A stretch of DNA of 64,000 bases from Bacteroidaceae bacterium (lineage in GTDB: Bacteria; Bacteroidota; Bacteroidia; Bacteroidales; Bacteroidaceae). The translations under genes and the position numbers were made by a program. The notes under the pieces are model-generated. The model was not told where the DNA came from, ran no database searches, and was given only the letters and a program-made list of their open reading frames with translations. The stretch is taken from assembly GCA_017525235.1 (NCBI GenBank), contig JAFXTC010000044.1:1-64000 (forward strand), read 5' to 3'. Shown piece by piece: positions 44,396-54,525 of this stretch (position 1 is the stretch's first letter; the number at the start of each line of letters is the position of its first letter).

Positions 44396-44600
44396 TGGTT
44401 AACGAAAACGTAAACGAAAAATCGGTTAGCGGTTAGCGACTTTAGTGAACGAAAACGATAACGAAAACCAAAACCAAAACGAAAACGAAAACCAAAACTC
44501 TGGCCGTTGGCCTCGCTAACCGCTAACCAAAACTCAATAACCAAAACTCAATAACCAATAACCATTACAGATTCCGCTAACCAATAACCAATAACCATTA
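44396..44600. repeat. Heptamer/hexamer repeat array, copy 3
   Basis: AACGAAAACG and AACCAAAACG-type units, GGTTAGCG units, CAATAACC units and the core TAACCATTACAGATTCC (44559-44575). The segment CGAAAAATCGGTTAGCGG near 44416 is the exact reverse complement of a segment at 35110-35127. It fills the gap between the DUF4248 and smalltalk genes. Confidence 0.75.
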
Positions 44601-44606
44601 AAAAAG

Positions 44607-44705
44607 ATGAATAAAAAACACCTTATTGAGTACGTGGTGAAGGTGATAGTAGCCGCACTCACAGCATTCCTTACTGCACTGGGAACAACCAGCTGCATGC
44701 ATTAA
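44607..44705 (+). CDS. Smalltalk peptide (32 aa)
   Basis: A 32-residue peptide: a basic MNKKHLIEYVVKVIV start, a hydrophobic core and TALGTTSC near the C-terminus. It matches the short Bacteroidales 'smalltalk' family (basic start, AALTALxTALG, ending with Ser-Cys). The function is not known; the family is usually found with an HU-like protein and an N-acetylmuramoyl-L-alanine amidase, neither of which is here. It may be a membrane peptide or small lipoprotein. Confidence 0.82.
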   Translation: MNKKHLIEYVVKVIVAALTAFLTALGTTSCMH

Positions 44706-44708
44706 GGA

Positions 44709-44751
44709 GACCCACCCCTAACCCCTCCGACAAAGGAGGGGATTTGGGGTG
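44709..44751. repeat. REP-like element, copy e
   Basis: GACCCACCCCTAACCCCTCC leads into a perfect 7-bp hairpin (CCCCTCC/GGAGGGG, 44722-44741). It is the same class as copies near 30.2, 34.45 and 34.6 kb. Confidence 0.8.
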
Positions 44752-44775
44752 TAGGATGTTAGGGGACATACAATG

Positions 44776-44975
44776 AAAAAAGACCAGCCTCACGGCAAGT
44801 CTTTCCTCAAACTAAACTAAACTAAGTCTAAAAGGTTGTAACATGCTTTTTACTAACCTAACAAGCTGCATGACCTTAGCGCTTCCCAGCGTGAGGACTG
44901 CTAGTGTGCAATTTATTCTTTTTATCTTTATTCACTGCTTTAATTTGTGCGTTTAACAATATTATTTGTTTTAAC
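44776..44975 (-). ncRNA. Candidate small RNA of about 200 bases
   Basis: On the minus strand a TATTTTTG -7 box (44981-44988) would start transcription near 44974. About 200 bases later lies a terminator: AAAGAC..GCC-TCAC-GGC..GTCTTT (44779-44804) followed, on the minus strand, by six T residues. Between them there is no open frame longer than 19 codons, and a CGCT-GGGA-AGCG stem lies at about 44880-44892. No known RNA family is recognised. The evidence is promoter plus terminator only. Confidence 0.42.
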
Positions 44976-45075
44976 CGATGCAAAAATACAGAGTTTCGAA
45001 CATAACAACACAACAAATTGGAAAGGAAAATTTGACAAAAAGTCGAAAATCCTTAGAAATGTATGAAATTTTATA

Positions 45076-45083
45076 TAACTTTG
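45076..45083 (+). promoter_or_regulatory. -7 box for the AraC-family gene
   Basis: TAACTTTG matches TAnnTTTG. Transcription would start near 45088, so the ATG at 45112 has a more usual leader than the one at 45094. Confidence 0.5.
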
Positions 45084-45111
45084 CGTACGAAAAATGCAGA
45101 TAGTATATAAA

Positions 45112-45963
45112 ATGACTCAGGAAACGTACACTTTAGAGGCAATGGCTGAGGTGGTGGAGAAGCAAGGCCTGGCTGTTTTTGAACTCACAAAAATGCCCGT
45201 TTTTGAAGGGCCGATTATACCACCTTACGTAATCATCGTATTATGTAACCAAGGTTGGGTGAAGGCTGAATTTGACTTTACACCTTCAGAATTAATCGCA
45301 CACGACTTTACCCTTCTTAATCCCAACCACACACTGGTTCCGTTGGAGACAAGCGAGGACTACCATGTATCGGTTCTGGTCTTGTCGCAGCGGATTTTTG
45401 AATACCTCGCCGAGATGTTCCCTGACAATTACAAGTATATACATTATTATGAAAATAGATTTCACCTCACAGACCGTCAGTACGAGGGAATAAAATCATG
45501 TTTTAACCAGCTGAAGATTGTCAGTACCATAGAACATCCTTTCCGCAACAAACTGCTGACTTCCCAACTTGACATCATGGCTCACCTAACAGAGATCTAC
45601 TGCACGGAGAACGGCTTTGTGCCTGCAGAGAAGACAGGTGCGGACAAGCTGCTGTTGGATTTCCATGCTGCCATTGCCGAAAACTACAATAAGAGTCGTG
45701 AGGTGCAATTCTATGCCGACCTGCTCTGCCTATCGCCCAAGTACTTTGGAAGCATTGTCCGTCAGGCATTAGGCTACAGCGCAGGTGAACTGATAGCACG
45801 CTACGTGATGGTACAGGCCAAACAGTACCTACTTTATCACAAAAACCTGTCTATACAGCAGATAAGTGATAAAATGGGGTTTGTAGACCAGACCGCCTTT
45901 GCCCGCTACTTCAAGAGTCATGCGGGCATATCCCCCCAAGAGTTTAGAGGAAAAAAGAGGTAA
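45112..45963 (+). CDS. AraC-family transcriptional regulator
   Basis: A DNA-binding regulator of about 283 residues, with an N-terminal ligand-binding cupin-like domain (about 1-160) and two helix-turn-helix motifs at about 190-283 (AELLCLSPKYFGSIVR-like first HTH, then IQQISDKMGFVDQTAFARYFK and GISPQEFR). An ATG at 45094 in the same frame adds six residues; 45112 fits the predicted transcription start better. The inducer is unknown. It converges with an OFA-family transporter gene, which it may control, but no operator is evident. Confidence 0.87.
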   Translation: MTQETYTLEAMAEVVEKQGLAVFELTKMPVFEGPIIPPYVIIVLCNQGWVKAEFDFTPSELIAHDFTLLNPNHTLVPLETSEDYHVSVLVLSQRIFEYLAEMFPDNYKYIHYYENRFHLTDRQYEGIKSCFNQLKIVSTIEHPFRNKLLTSQLDIMAHLTEIYCTENGFVPAEKTGADKLLLDFHAAIAENYNKSREVQFYADLLCLSPKYFGSIVRQALGYSAGELIARYVMVQAKQYLLYHKNLSIQQISDKMGFVDQTAFARYFKSHAGISPQEFRGKKR

Positions 45964-45973
45964 GGAGAGAACC

Positions 45974-47215
45974 TTACACAAACGAAGAATCGAGCCTGGA
46001 GAGCGTCTGCTGCTGCTCGTCGTAGTCGATTGCCACCTTATTCTTAGGTATGGCAAACGTCAGACCCAATGCGATGAGATACAGCACGGCAAGCACGATG
46101 TAAAGCACCTCGTATGACAGCCCCAACTGATTGATGATAAGGTTGGAAAGTTGATTGCCGCTCAGTCCAGCCCATGCCCAGGCACTCAGTGCCAAGCCAT
46201 GAATGGTGCTTATCTTCTCCATTCCGAACTTGCTCTGCAAGAGTGTGGGCAAGGTGGAGAAACCGCCTCCGTAACCTGCATTAATAACGCAGAGCATAAG
46301 AATAACCACAACGATGCTGCTTCCGAAAGCAAAGCCCAGAAGCATGACAAGTACGGATGAGGAAAGGAGAATCTTATAAATGGTCTGCTTGTTCTCGGTA
46401 TAGTCAGACATGGTGGAGTAGCCGAACCTGCCGGCTGTGTTGAAGAAGGCTGTCAGCGACGACAGCAATCCAACGGCACCAATACCAACAGCTAATGCTA
46501 TGTTCTTCTCGAAGGCAATAAGTGCCAAACCACAAGTGATATTGATATAGAAAACGAACCATATCTTCAGGTAAGTTCCGTTTTTGATTACCTGGTAATA
46601 ATCCTTCAACTTCCACTTTACCACAGGTTCCACCCAGTCCTTGGGTTTCTGAATGAGATAGGCAGCCAAGAGCATGGAGAAGATGCTTATCACAGACATG
46701 GAAACAAGTGTGGTGGAAACACCGTATGCAGGGGTGCACCATTCGATATAAGGTGAGAAAAGGACCTTAGACAATCCAAATCCGCTGATGGCAATACCTG
46801 TTGCCAATCCCTTGTGCTCCTTGAACCACAGCATCAGCGTCTTTACTGGCGACAGATAGCCAATACCCAGACCTATACCCATCAGGCATCCGTAGCTGAG
46901 CATGATGCCCAGCACGCTTTTTGAGTAGATGGAGAAAACCGTGAGCAGCAGACCTGTGCTGAAACACAGGCAGGAGACCACGGAAGCCGCCGTTACATTC
47001 TTCTCGACGAAACGTCCGCCAAAAGCTGCCGACATGCCAAGGAAGAAGATGGCAAGGGAGAAGGCAAACTCAATCTCCTTGACAGAGCAACCCACCTCGG
47101 TAGCAATATCTCCCTTGAGGAGTGACCAGCAATAAACACTGCCAATACAGGCATGAATTAGCAATGCGGGTATTGCTGCCCGCATCCATTTGTTATCTAA
47201 GTATCTTGTTCTCAC
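45974..47215 (-). CDS. OFA-family MFS transporter
   Basis: A 413-residue 12-segment major facilitator of the oxalate/formate antiporter family, marked by IHACIGSVYCWSLL in helix 1 and GIGYLSPVKTLMLWFKEHKGLATGIAISGFG around helices 4-5. The substrate is unknown; family members exchange small carboxylates or related anions. It begins with GTG at 47215 (an ATG at 47185 is possible). It lies 51 bases after dapA on the same strand and may share its message; the gap holds GAATGAAGAATGAA repeats. It converges with the AraC gene. Confidence 0.85.
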   Translation of the reverse strand: MRTRYLDNKWMRAAIPALLIHACIGSVYCWSLLKGDIATEVGCSVKEIEFAFSLAIFFLGMSAAFGGRFVEKNVTAASVVSCLCFSTGLLLTVFSIYSKSVLGIMLSYGCLMGIGLGIGYLSPVKTLMLWFKEHKGLATGIAISGFGLSKVLFSPYIEWCTPAYGVSTTLVSMSVISIFSMLLAAYLIQKPKDWVEPVVKWKLKDYYQVIKNGTYLKIWFVFYINITCGLALIAFEKNIALAVGIGAVGLLSSLTAFFNTAGRFGYSTMSDYTENKQTIYKILLSSSVLVMLLGFAFGSSIVVVILMLCVINAGYGGGFSTLPTLLQSKFGMEKISTIHGLALSAWAWAGLSGNQLSNLIINQLGLSYEVLYIVLAVLYLIALGLTFAIPKNKVAIDYDEQQQTLSRLDSSFV

Positions 47216-47266
47216 GGTGAATAATTAATAATTTACAATTAACAATGAAGAATGAAGAATGAACAA

Positions 47267-48154
47267 TTAATAGCCCAGCTCGCGGACAATGGAACTGATC
47301 TTCTCCATCGTTGTCAGACGGGTGGGAACCAAGGGAAGGCGAAGCACGTTCTCTATCATGCCCATCTCACTCAGCATAGCCTTTACACCGGCAGGATTGC
47401 CGTCGACAAAAAGAAGCTTGAAGAGTTCGGTAAACTTATGGTGAATGGTAAGCGACGAGTTGTATTCGCCCTTCAAAGCCAGGCGCACCATACGGCTGAA
47501 CTCAGATGGCAAAGCATTGCCAATAACGCTTATCACACCAACGGCTCCGAGGGTGATAAGGGGGAAGGTGATGCCGTCGTCACCGCTGATAACATCGAAG
47601 TTGGCAGGCTTATTCTTGATGATGTCATCCATCTGGGAAATATTGCCGCTTGCCTCCTTGATGGCAACGATGTTCTCGAAATCGCGGGCCAGACGCAAGG
47701 TGGTCTCAGCCGTCATATTCACACCCGTTCTGCCAGGTACATTATATAATACAACAGGCACGGGGCTGGCCTTGGCTATGGCAGCATAATGCTGGTAAAG
47801 ACCTTCCTGGGAAGGTTTGTTGTAATAAGGGCAGACACTGAGGATGCCGTCGATGCCACTCCAGTCGGAGGTCTGCAATTCATGAACGACAGAGGCTGTA
47901 TTATTGCCTCCGCATCCCATCAACAGGGGAACACGTCCGGCCACACGCTCTACAAGGTGCTGCTTGAGCATAGCCTTCTCGTCGGCACTCAACGTTGGCG
48001 TCTCGGCCGTTGTACCCATAATACACAGGAAATCTGCTCCACTCTTTATCTGATACTCGACAAGACGGTCGAGCGCAGCTAAATCTATACTTCCATCCTT
48101 GGCAAAAGGGGTTATCAGAGCGATACCCAAGCCACGGAATTTGTTATTTGCCAT
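47267..48154 (-). CDS. dapA: 4-hydroxy-tetrahydrodipicolinate synthase
   Basis: Condenses aspartate semialdehyde with pyruvate in lysine/diaminopimelate synthesis. The 295-residue (beta/alpha)8 enzyme has the Schiff-base Lys166 (NIVAIKEASGN), Tyr137 (LYNVPGRTG) and Thr48-Thr49 (MGTTAETPTL). The size is normal for the family. A good promoter (48188-48219) precedes it. It is divergent from ligA. Confidence 0.95.
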   Translation of the reverse strand: MANNKFRGLGIALITPFAKDGSIDLAALDRLVEYQIKSGADFLCIMGTTAETPTLSADEKAMLKQHLVERVAGRVPLLMGCGGNNTASVVHELQTSDWSGIDGILSVCPYYNKPSQEGLYQHYAAIAKASPVPVVLYNVPGRTGVNMTAETTLRLARDFENIVAIKEASGNISQMDDIIKNKPANFDVISGDDGITFPLITLGAVGVISVIGNALPSEFSRMVRLALKGEYNSSLTIHHKFTELFKLLFVDGNPAGVKAMLSEMGMIENVLRLPLVPTRLTTMEKISSIVRELGY

Positions 48155-48187
48155 ATGGTTATTATCCTTTATACCTTAATAATGCCA

Positions 48188-48219
48188 CAAAAGTAGTGCT
48201 TTTTAAACATTTTACCAAA
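48188..48219 (-). promoter_or_regulatory. dapA promoter
   Basis: On the minus strand TACTTTTG (48188-48195) and TTTG (48216-48219) match both boxes with a 20-base spacing. Confidence 0.7.
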
Positions 48220-48260
48220 AATGAAGGCTGCAAAATCTTGTCGACTTTGAATTTTATGAT

Positions 48261-48268
48261 TAATTTTG
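48261..48268 (+). promoter_or_regulatory. -7 box for ligA
   Basis: TAATTTTG matches TAnnTTTG; a CTTG 20 bases upstream (48237-48240) is a weak -33. The predicted leader consists almost wholly of the 12-bp repeat that follows. Confidence 0.5.
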
Positions 48269-48284
48269 TGAAACGAATCAATAA

Positions 48285-50351
<2,067 letters not shown>

Positions 50352-50353
50352 CA

Positions 50354-50959
50354 TCAAGATAAAAGACTGTTCATACGGGCCAGGTACTTGCCAATGATAT
50401 CGAATTCGATATTAACGACAGAGCCTGGCTTTATGTTATGAAAGTTGGTGTTATCAAAAGTATAGGGTATAATGCAAACCTGGAAGGTATCTTCCGTAGG
50501 ACGACACACGGTCAGACTTACGCCATTAACGGTCACGCTGCCCTTGTCGACGGTAAAATAACCGTGTGAAACCATCTCGCGGTTACTTTCGTAACGGAAT
50601 GTGTACTGATGACTGCCTTCCTGATCCTCAACAGCTATGCATGTAGCTGTCTGGTCGACATGTCCCTGAACAATGTGTCCATCCAGTCGACCGTTCATCT
50701 GCATGCTGCGTTCCACATTCACTTCATCACCCACCTTCAACAGTCCGAGATTGCTGCGTTCAAGCGTCTCACGCATAGCGGTAACGGTATAGGAATCGTC
50801 CTTGATACTTACCACCGTAAGGCATACACCATTATGAGCCACACTCTGGTCGATACTTAACTCGGCAGTAAACGGACAACTAAGAGTAAAGTGTACATTG
50901 TCCTGGTCGTGGACTACGGAAACCACACGTGCAAGTCCTTCAATTATTCCTGAGAACAT
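50354..50959 (-). CDS. ribE: Riboflavin synthase alpha subunit
   Basis: Catalyses the last riboflavin step, dismutating 6,7-dimethyl-8-ribityllumazine. The 201-residue protein has the typical two lumazine-binding repeats; it begins MFSGIIEGLARV and both repeats carry the NGVCLTV / NGVSLTV motifs. An upstream frame extension to 51031 is rejected as the family begins at MFSG. A -7 box TACCTTTG lies at 50997-51004 (minus). No FMN riboswitch is seen in the leader. Confidence 0.95.
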   Translation of the reverse strand: MFSGIIEGLARVVSVVHDQDNVHFTLSCPFTAELSIDQSVAHNGVCLTVVSIKDDSYTVTAMRETLERSNLGLLKVGDEVNVERSMQMNGRLDGHIVQGHVDQTATCIAVEDQEGSHQYTFRYESNREMVSHGYFTVDKGSVTVNGVSLTVCRPTEDTFQVCIIPYTFDNTNFHNIKPGSVVNIEFDIIGKYLARMNSLLS

Positions 50960-50996
50960 ATATATCCTTTCTTTTTGTGTTATTATTTTTGCATGG

Positions 50997-51004
50997 CAAA
51001 GGTA
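50997..51004 (-). promoter_or_regulatory. -7 box for ribE
   Basis: TACCTTTG on the minus strand, 37 bases before the ATG. Confidence 0.45.
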
Positions 51005-51122
51005 GGTCAAAAAACAGTACTTGACAAGCATGACTTGGAAAAATATGCCAAAAATATACCTAATTTACTTAAAGAAGTGTAAAAAGGATGCAGGTTCATG
51101 CCACTCAGACCACATATTTTTG

Positions 51123-51130
51123 TATCTTTG
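51123..51130 (+). promoter_or_regulatory. -7 box for the efflux operon
   Basis: TATCTTTG matches TAnnTTTG, 40 bases before the first ATG of the TolC-like gene. No -33 TTTG is seen at 19-21 bases. Confidence 0.5.
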
Positions 51131-51170
51131 CACCTAAATTATATTATAATATAATAAGCAGACATTATAA

Positions 51171-52511
51171 ATGATGAACAAAACATTCAAAATCGCTTGT
51201 ATGCTGATAGGCTTGAGTACTTGTGCTTCTGCACAAGAGTCATGGGGCTTGCAGGACTGTATAGACTACGCCCTGAAGAACAACATACAGATACAGAAGA
51301 ACAGGGTTAGCGAGGAAAAGGGTGACGTGGCCTTATGGAACCGCAAAGGTGCCTTTTTTCCCAGCCTGAGTTTCAGCACCAGCCACAATGTAGGATACAG
51401 GCCCTTTACCGAAACACTTGCTATTGTGCAAGGCGAGCAGGTTACCACTACCACAAGCAACGTAACCTATCAGGGTAGCTACGGACTGAATGCCAGCGTA
51501 ACGCTTTGGAACGGCGGCATTAACTATAAGAATATCAAGGAGCAGAAACTGCAGAACGAAATCACCAAGCTTCAGACAGAGCAGAGCGAGTTGAGCATTC
51601 AGGAACAGATTGCTCAGTTGTATGTTCAGATAATGTACACAAAGGAGGCGCTGAAGGTAAGTGAAGAGCTCCTTAAAACAGCACAAAAACAGTATGACCG
51701 TGGCTTGGAGATGCAGAAGCAGGGTCAGATGGCAAAGGCCGATGTGATACAGCTGGAAGCACAGTTGAGCAGCGCCAAATACGACATTGCCAACTGCAAT
51801 GCTCAGGTGGAGAACTTCAAGCGTCAGCTAAAATCGGTGTTGGAACTGGACATTAACAGCGATTTCAACATCAAGGGAGACATTCCCTCGGAAGAGAAAG
51901 TGCTTGCCATCATTCCCAACAAACTGGATGCATACAACAAGGCTTTAACAAGCCGTCCAGAGATAAAAAGTGCCGAACTGGGCATTGAACAGGCCAAGAT
52001 GCAGCTTGACATTGCCAAGCGTGCCCACTACCCCACTTTGCGTGCCAGTGCCAGCCTAGGAAGCAATCATTCTTCAGGAGCCCGTAACAACTGGGGAAAC
52101 CAGATGAAGAGCAACCTGAACATGAGTGCAGGTCTGACGGTAAGTGTGCCCATCTTCGACAACAGGCAGATAGCCACCAACATCAGGAATGCAAAATTGA
52201 ACCAGGTGAATTCGCAGCTAGATCTTCAGGACAAGAGAACAGCACTCTCTAACACCATAGAGCAATACTGGATTAACGCAAACAACAACCAGCAAAGCTA
52301 TCTGGCTGCCAAGGCTCGCGTGAAAAGTCAGGAAGCAAGCTACGAGCTGCTGAACGAGCAGTTCCTGAACGGACTGAAGAACACCGTGGATGTACTGCAG
52401 GGACGCGACAATGTGATAAATGCCGAGCAGAGTATGCTGCAGAGCAAATACACCACCCTGCTGAACATTCAATTGCTGAAGTTCTATACCGGTGAAAAGA
52501 TAGACCTGTAA
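51171..52511 (+). CDS. TolC-family outer-membrane efflux protein
   Basis: A 446-residue outer-membrane efflux channel (OEP/TolC family) with a signal peptide (ends CASAQ) and two long coiled-coil/barrel repeats in about 25-225 and 235-440. It forms the exit duct for the adjacent MacA-type adaptor and MacB-type ABC transporter; together they export a compound or peptide, not identifiable here. Start ATGs at 51171 and 51174 are equivalent. A 22-34 base gap to the next gene suggests one operon. Confidence 0.9.
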   Translation: MMNKTFKIACMLIGLSTCASAQESWGLQDCIDYALKNNIQIQKNRVSEEKGDVALWNRKGAFFPSLSFSTSHNVGYRPFTETLAIVQGEQVTTTTSNVTYQGSYGLNASVTLWNGGINYKNIKEQKLQNEITKLQTEQSELSIQEQIAQLYVQIMYTKEALKVSEELLKTAQKQYDRGLEMQKQGQMAKADVIQLEAQLSSAKYDIANCNAQVENFKRQLKSVLELDINSDFNIKGDIPSEEKVLAIIPNKLDAYNKALTSRPEIKSAELGIEQAKMQLDIAKRAHYPTLRASASLGSNHSSGARNNWGNQMKSNLNMSAGLTVSVPIFDNRQIATNIRNAKLNQVNSQLDLQDKRTALSNTIEQYWINANNNQQSYLAAKARVKSQEASYELLNEQFLNGLKNTVDVLQGRDNVINAEQSMLQSKYTTLLNIQLLKFYTGEKIDL

Positions 52512-52545
52512 CAAACAAGAAACAAATATAACATTGAATATAAAG

Positions 52546-53727
52546 ATGAGAAGACAAAGATTCATCCAGACAGCATCTGTTCTTGCCGCAGCTGCCCTAA
52601 TCATGACAAGCTGCAAGAAAGCGCCCACCTTCTCGTACACCGAGGCAGAAGTGGTTAAGCAAGACATTATAACCAGCGTAACAGCAACAGGTACCATAGA
52701 ACCTGTAACCAGCGTTGATGTAGGTACACAGGTAAGCGGTATCGTGAGCAAGCTTTATGTTGACTACAACAGTATTGTCAAGGCCGGACAGGTTATTGCC
52801 GAGCTGGACCGTACCAATCTGATAAGCGACCTTAGCAGCGCCAAGGCAAACCTGACAAGTGCTGAGAGTACGTTGGCATACCAGACTGCCAACTTTGAAC
52901 GTTTCAAGAATCTGTATGAGAAAGGACTCATCTCGGCAAACGATTTTGAGCAGGCCCGACTCTCATACGTTCAGGCTCAGCAGCAGGTAAATACTCAGCG
53001 CAACAACGTGAAACGTGCCGAGACAAACCTTGGATATGCCACTATTACCAGTCCCATTGACGGTGTGGTTCTGAGCAAGGAAGTGGAAGAAGGACAGACC
53101 GTGGCCAGTAGCTTCAACACCCCGACCCTCTTCAAGATTGCCAAAGACCTTACTGACATGCGTGTGATTGCTAAGGTGGATGAAGCCGACATAGGCGAAG
53201 TGAAGGAAGGCCAACGCGTATCATTCAACGTGGATGCCTTCCCCAACGATTCCTTTCAGGGAACTGTTACCCAAGTACGCCAGCAGGCCACGACAGAAAG
53301 CAACGTCGTTACATATGAGGTTGTAATCGGTGCACCCAATGAAGACCTGAAGCTGAAGCCCGGACTGACAGCCAACGTTACTATATATACTATGGAACGG
53401 AAGGATGTGCTGGCTATCCCCAGCAAGGCACTCCACTTTAAACCCAGCGAAGCGATGCTGAACGACGGAGAGACCATAACAGATCGTGAAGCTCCCAAGA
53501 AAGTCTGGACAAAAGAAGGCCCGAACCTCAAGGCGTTGGCTGTAGAGACAGGTATCACCAACGGTCTCCTGACAGAAATCGTAAGCGGCGTGAAAGCCGG
53601 CACAAAGATTATCACGGATGTGGAGACATCAATGCCTGGTATGGAAGAGGCTGAAGGACAGCAGCAGAACAGCAACCCCTTCATGCCACGTCCAAGGAAC
53701 AGAAACAAAAACCAACAGAAGAAATAA
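52546..53727 (+). CDS. Periplasmic adaptor (MacA/HlyD family)
   Basis: A 393-residue membrane-fusion protein linking the inner-membrane ABC transporter to the TolC-type channel. It has an N-terminal lipobox-like LIMTSC, a biotinyl-lipoyl-like domain (about 55-85 and 165-195), a helical hairpin (about 90-160), a beta-barrel with the VDEADIGEVKEGQ segment and a membrane-proximal domain; the end is Gln/Asn-rich. The start at 52546 (MRRQRF) is preferred to a TTG at 52534. It is the second gene of the efflux operon. Confidence 0.9.
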   Translation: MRRQRFIQTASVLAAAALIMTSCKKAPTFSYTEAEVVKQDIITSVTATGTIEPVTSVDVGTQVSGIVSKLYVDYNSIVKAGQVIAELDRTNLISDLSSAKANLTSAESTLAYQTANFERFKNLYEKGLISANDFEQARLSYVQAQQQVNTQRNNVKRAETNLGYATITSPIDGVVLSKEVEEGQTVASSFNTPTLFKIAKDLTDMRVIAKVDEADIGEVKEGQRVSFNVDAFPNDSFQGTVTQVRQQATTESNVVTYEVVIGAPNEDLKLKPGLTANVTIYTMERKDVLAIPSKALHFKPSEAMLNDGETITDREAPKKVWTKEGPNLKALAVETGITNGLLTEIVSGVKAGTKIITDVETSMPGMEEAEGQQQNSNPFMPRPRNRNKNQQKK

Positions 53728-53751
53728 AACACTATAACGTTAAGGCATACA

Positions 53752-54504
53752 ATGGACGACAGAAAGGTAGTTATTGAGCTCCAGAACGTTAAGCGCGACT
53801 TTGTGGTGGGCAGCGAAACGGTTCACGCCCTGAAGGGAGTTTCCTTTAAGATTCACGAAGGAGAGTTTGTCACCATTATGGGAACCTCGGGTTCGGGAAA
53901 GAGTACATTGCTGAACCAGCTGGGTTGCCTGGACACCCCAACAAGCGGAGAATACATACTGGATGGAACGCCTGTCCGCAAAATGAAGAGAAGCGAACGC
54001 GCCATCCTAAGAAACCGGAAGATTGGATTCATCTTTCAGAACTACAACCTGCTGGCCCGTACCACGGCAGTCGAGAATGTTGAACTCCCGCTCATGTACA
54101 ACAACTCCTATACCGCCAAAATGCGAAAGGAGGCTGCCATAAAGGCACTTCAGGCTGTGGGGTTAGGTGACCGTCTGGAACATAAGAGCAACCAGATGTC
54201 GGGAGGTCAGATGCAACGTGTGGCAATAGCCCGTGCCTTGGTTAACAATCCTGCCGTAATTCTGGCCGACGAGGCAACAGGAAACCTTGACACAAGGACC
54301 AGCTATGAGATTCTTGTTCTCTTCCAGGAACTGCACAGACAAGGACGAACCATCATCTTTGTAACCCATAACCCGGAAATCGCGCAGTACAGCAGTAGGA
54401 ACATCGTACTTAGGGACGGTCATATCTGCGAAGACACCCTGAACAACAACATAATGAACGCAGCTGAGGTGTTGGCAACTCTTCCCAAACCCGAAGACGA
54501 ATAA
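53752..54504 (+). CDS. ABC transporter ATP-binding protein (MacB/LolD type)
   Basis: A 250-residue ATPase with Walker A GTSGSGKST (44-52), signature MSGGQMQRV, Walker B ILADEATGNLD and H-loop VTHNPE, of the MacB/LolD class that powers efflux or lipoprotein release. Here the ATPase and permease are separate polypeptides, unlike fused E. coli MacB. It lies between the adaptor and the permease genes. Confidence 0.93.
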   Translation: MDDRKVVIELQNVKRDFVVGSETVHALKGVSFKIHEGEFVTIMGTSGSGKSTLLNQLGCLDTPTSGEYILDGTPVRKMKRSERAILRNRKIGFIFQNYNLLARTTAVENVELPLMYNNSYTAKMRKEAAIKALQAVGLGDRLEHKSNQMSGGQMQRVAIARALVNNPAVILADEATGNLDTRTSYEILVLFQELHRQGRTIIFVTHNPEIAQYSSRNIVLRDGHICEDTLNNNIMNAAEVLATLPKPEDE

Positions 54505-54525
54505 AACAGTAATTAAAGTAGTAGC

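Noticed and set aside
50960..51170. FMN riboswitch for ribE
   Set aside because: No conserved multi-helix aptamer pattern is visible in the short leader.
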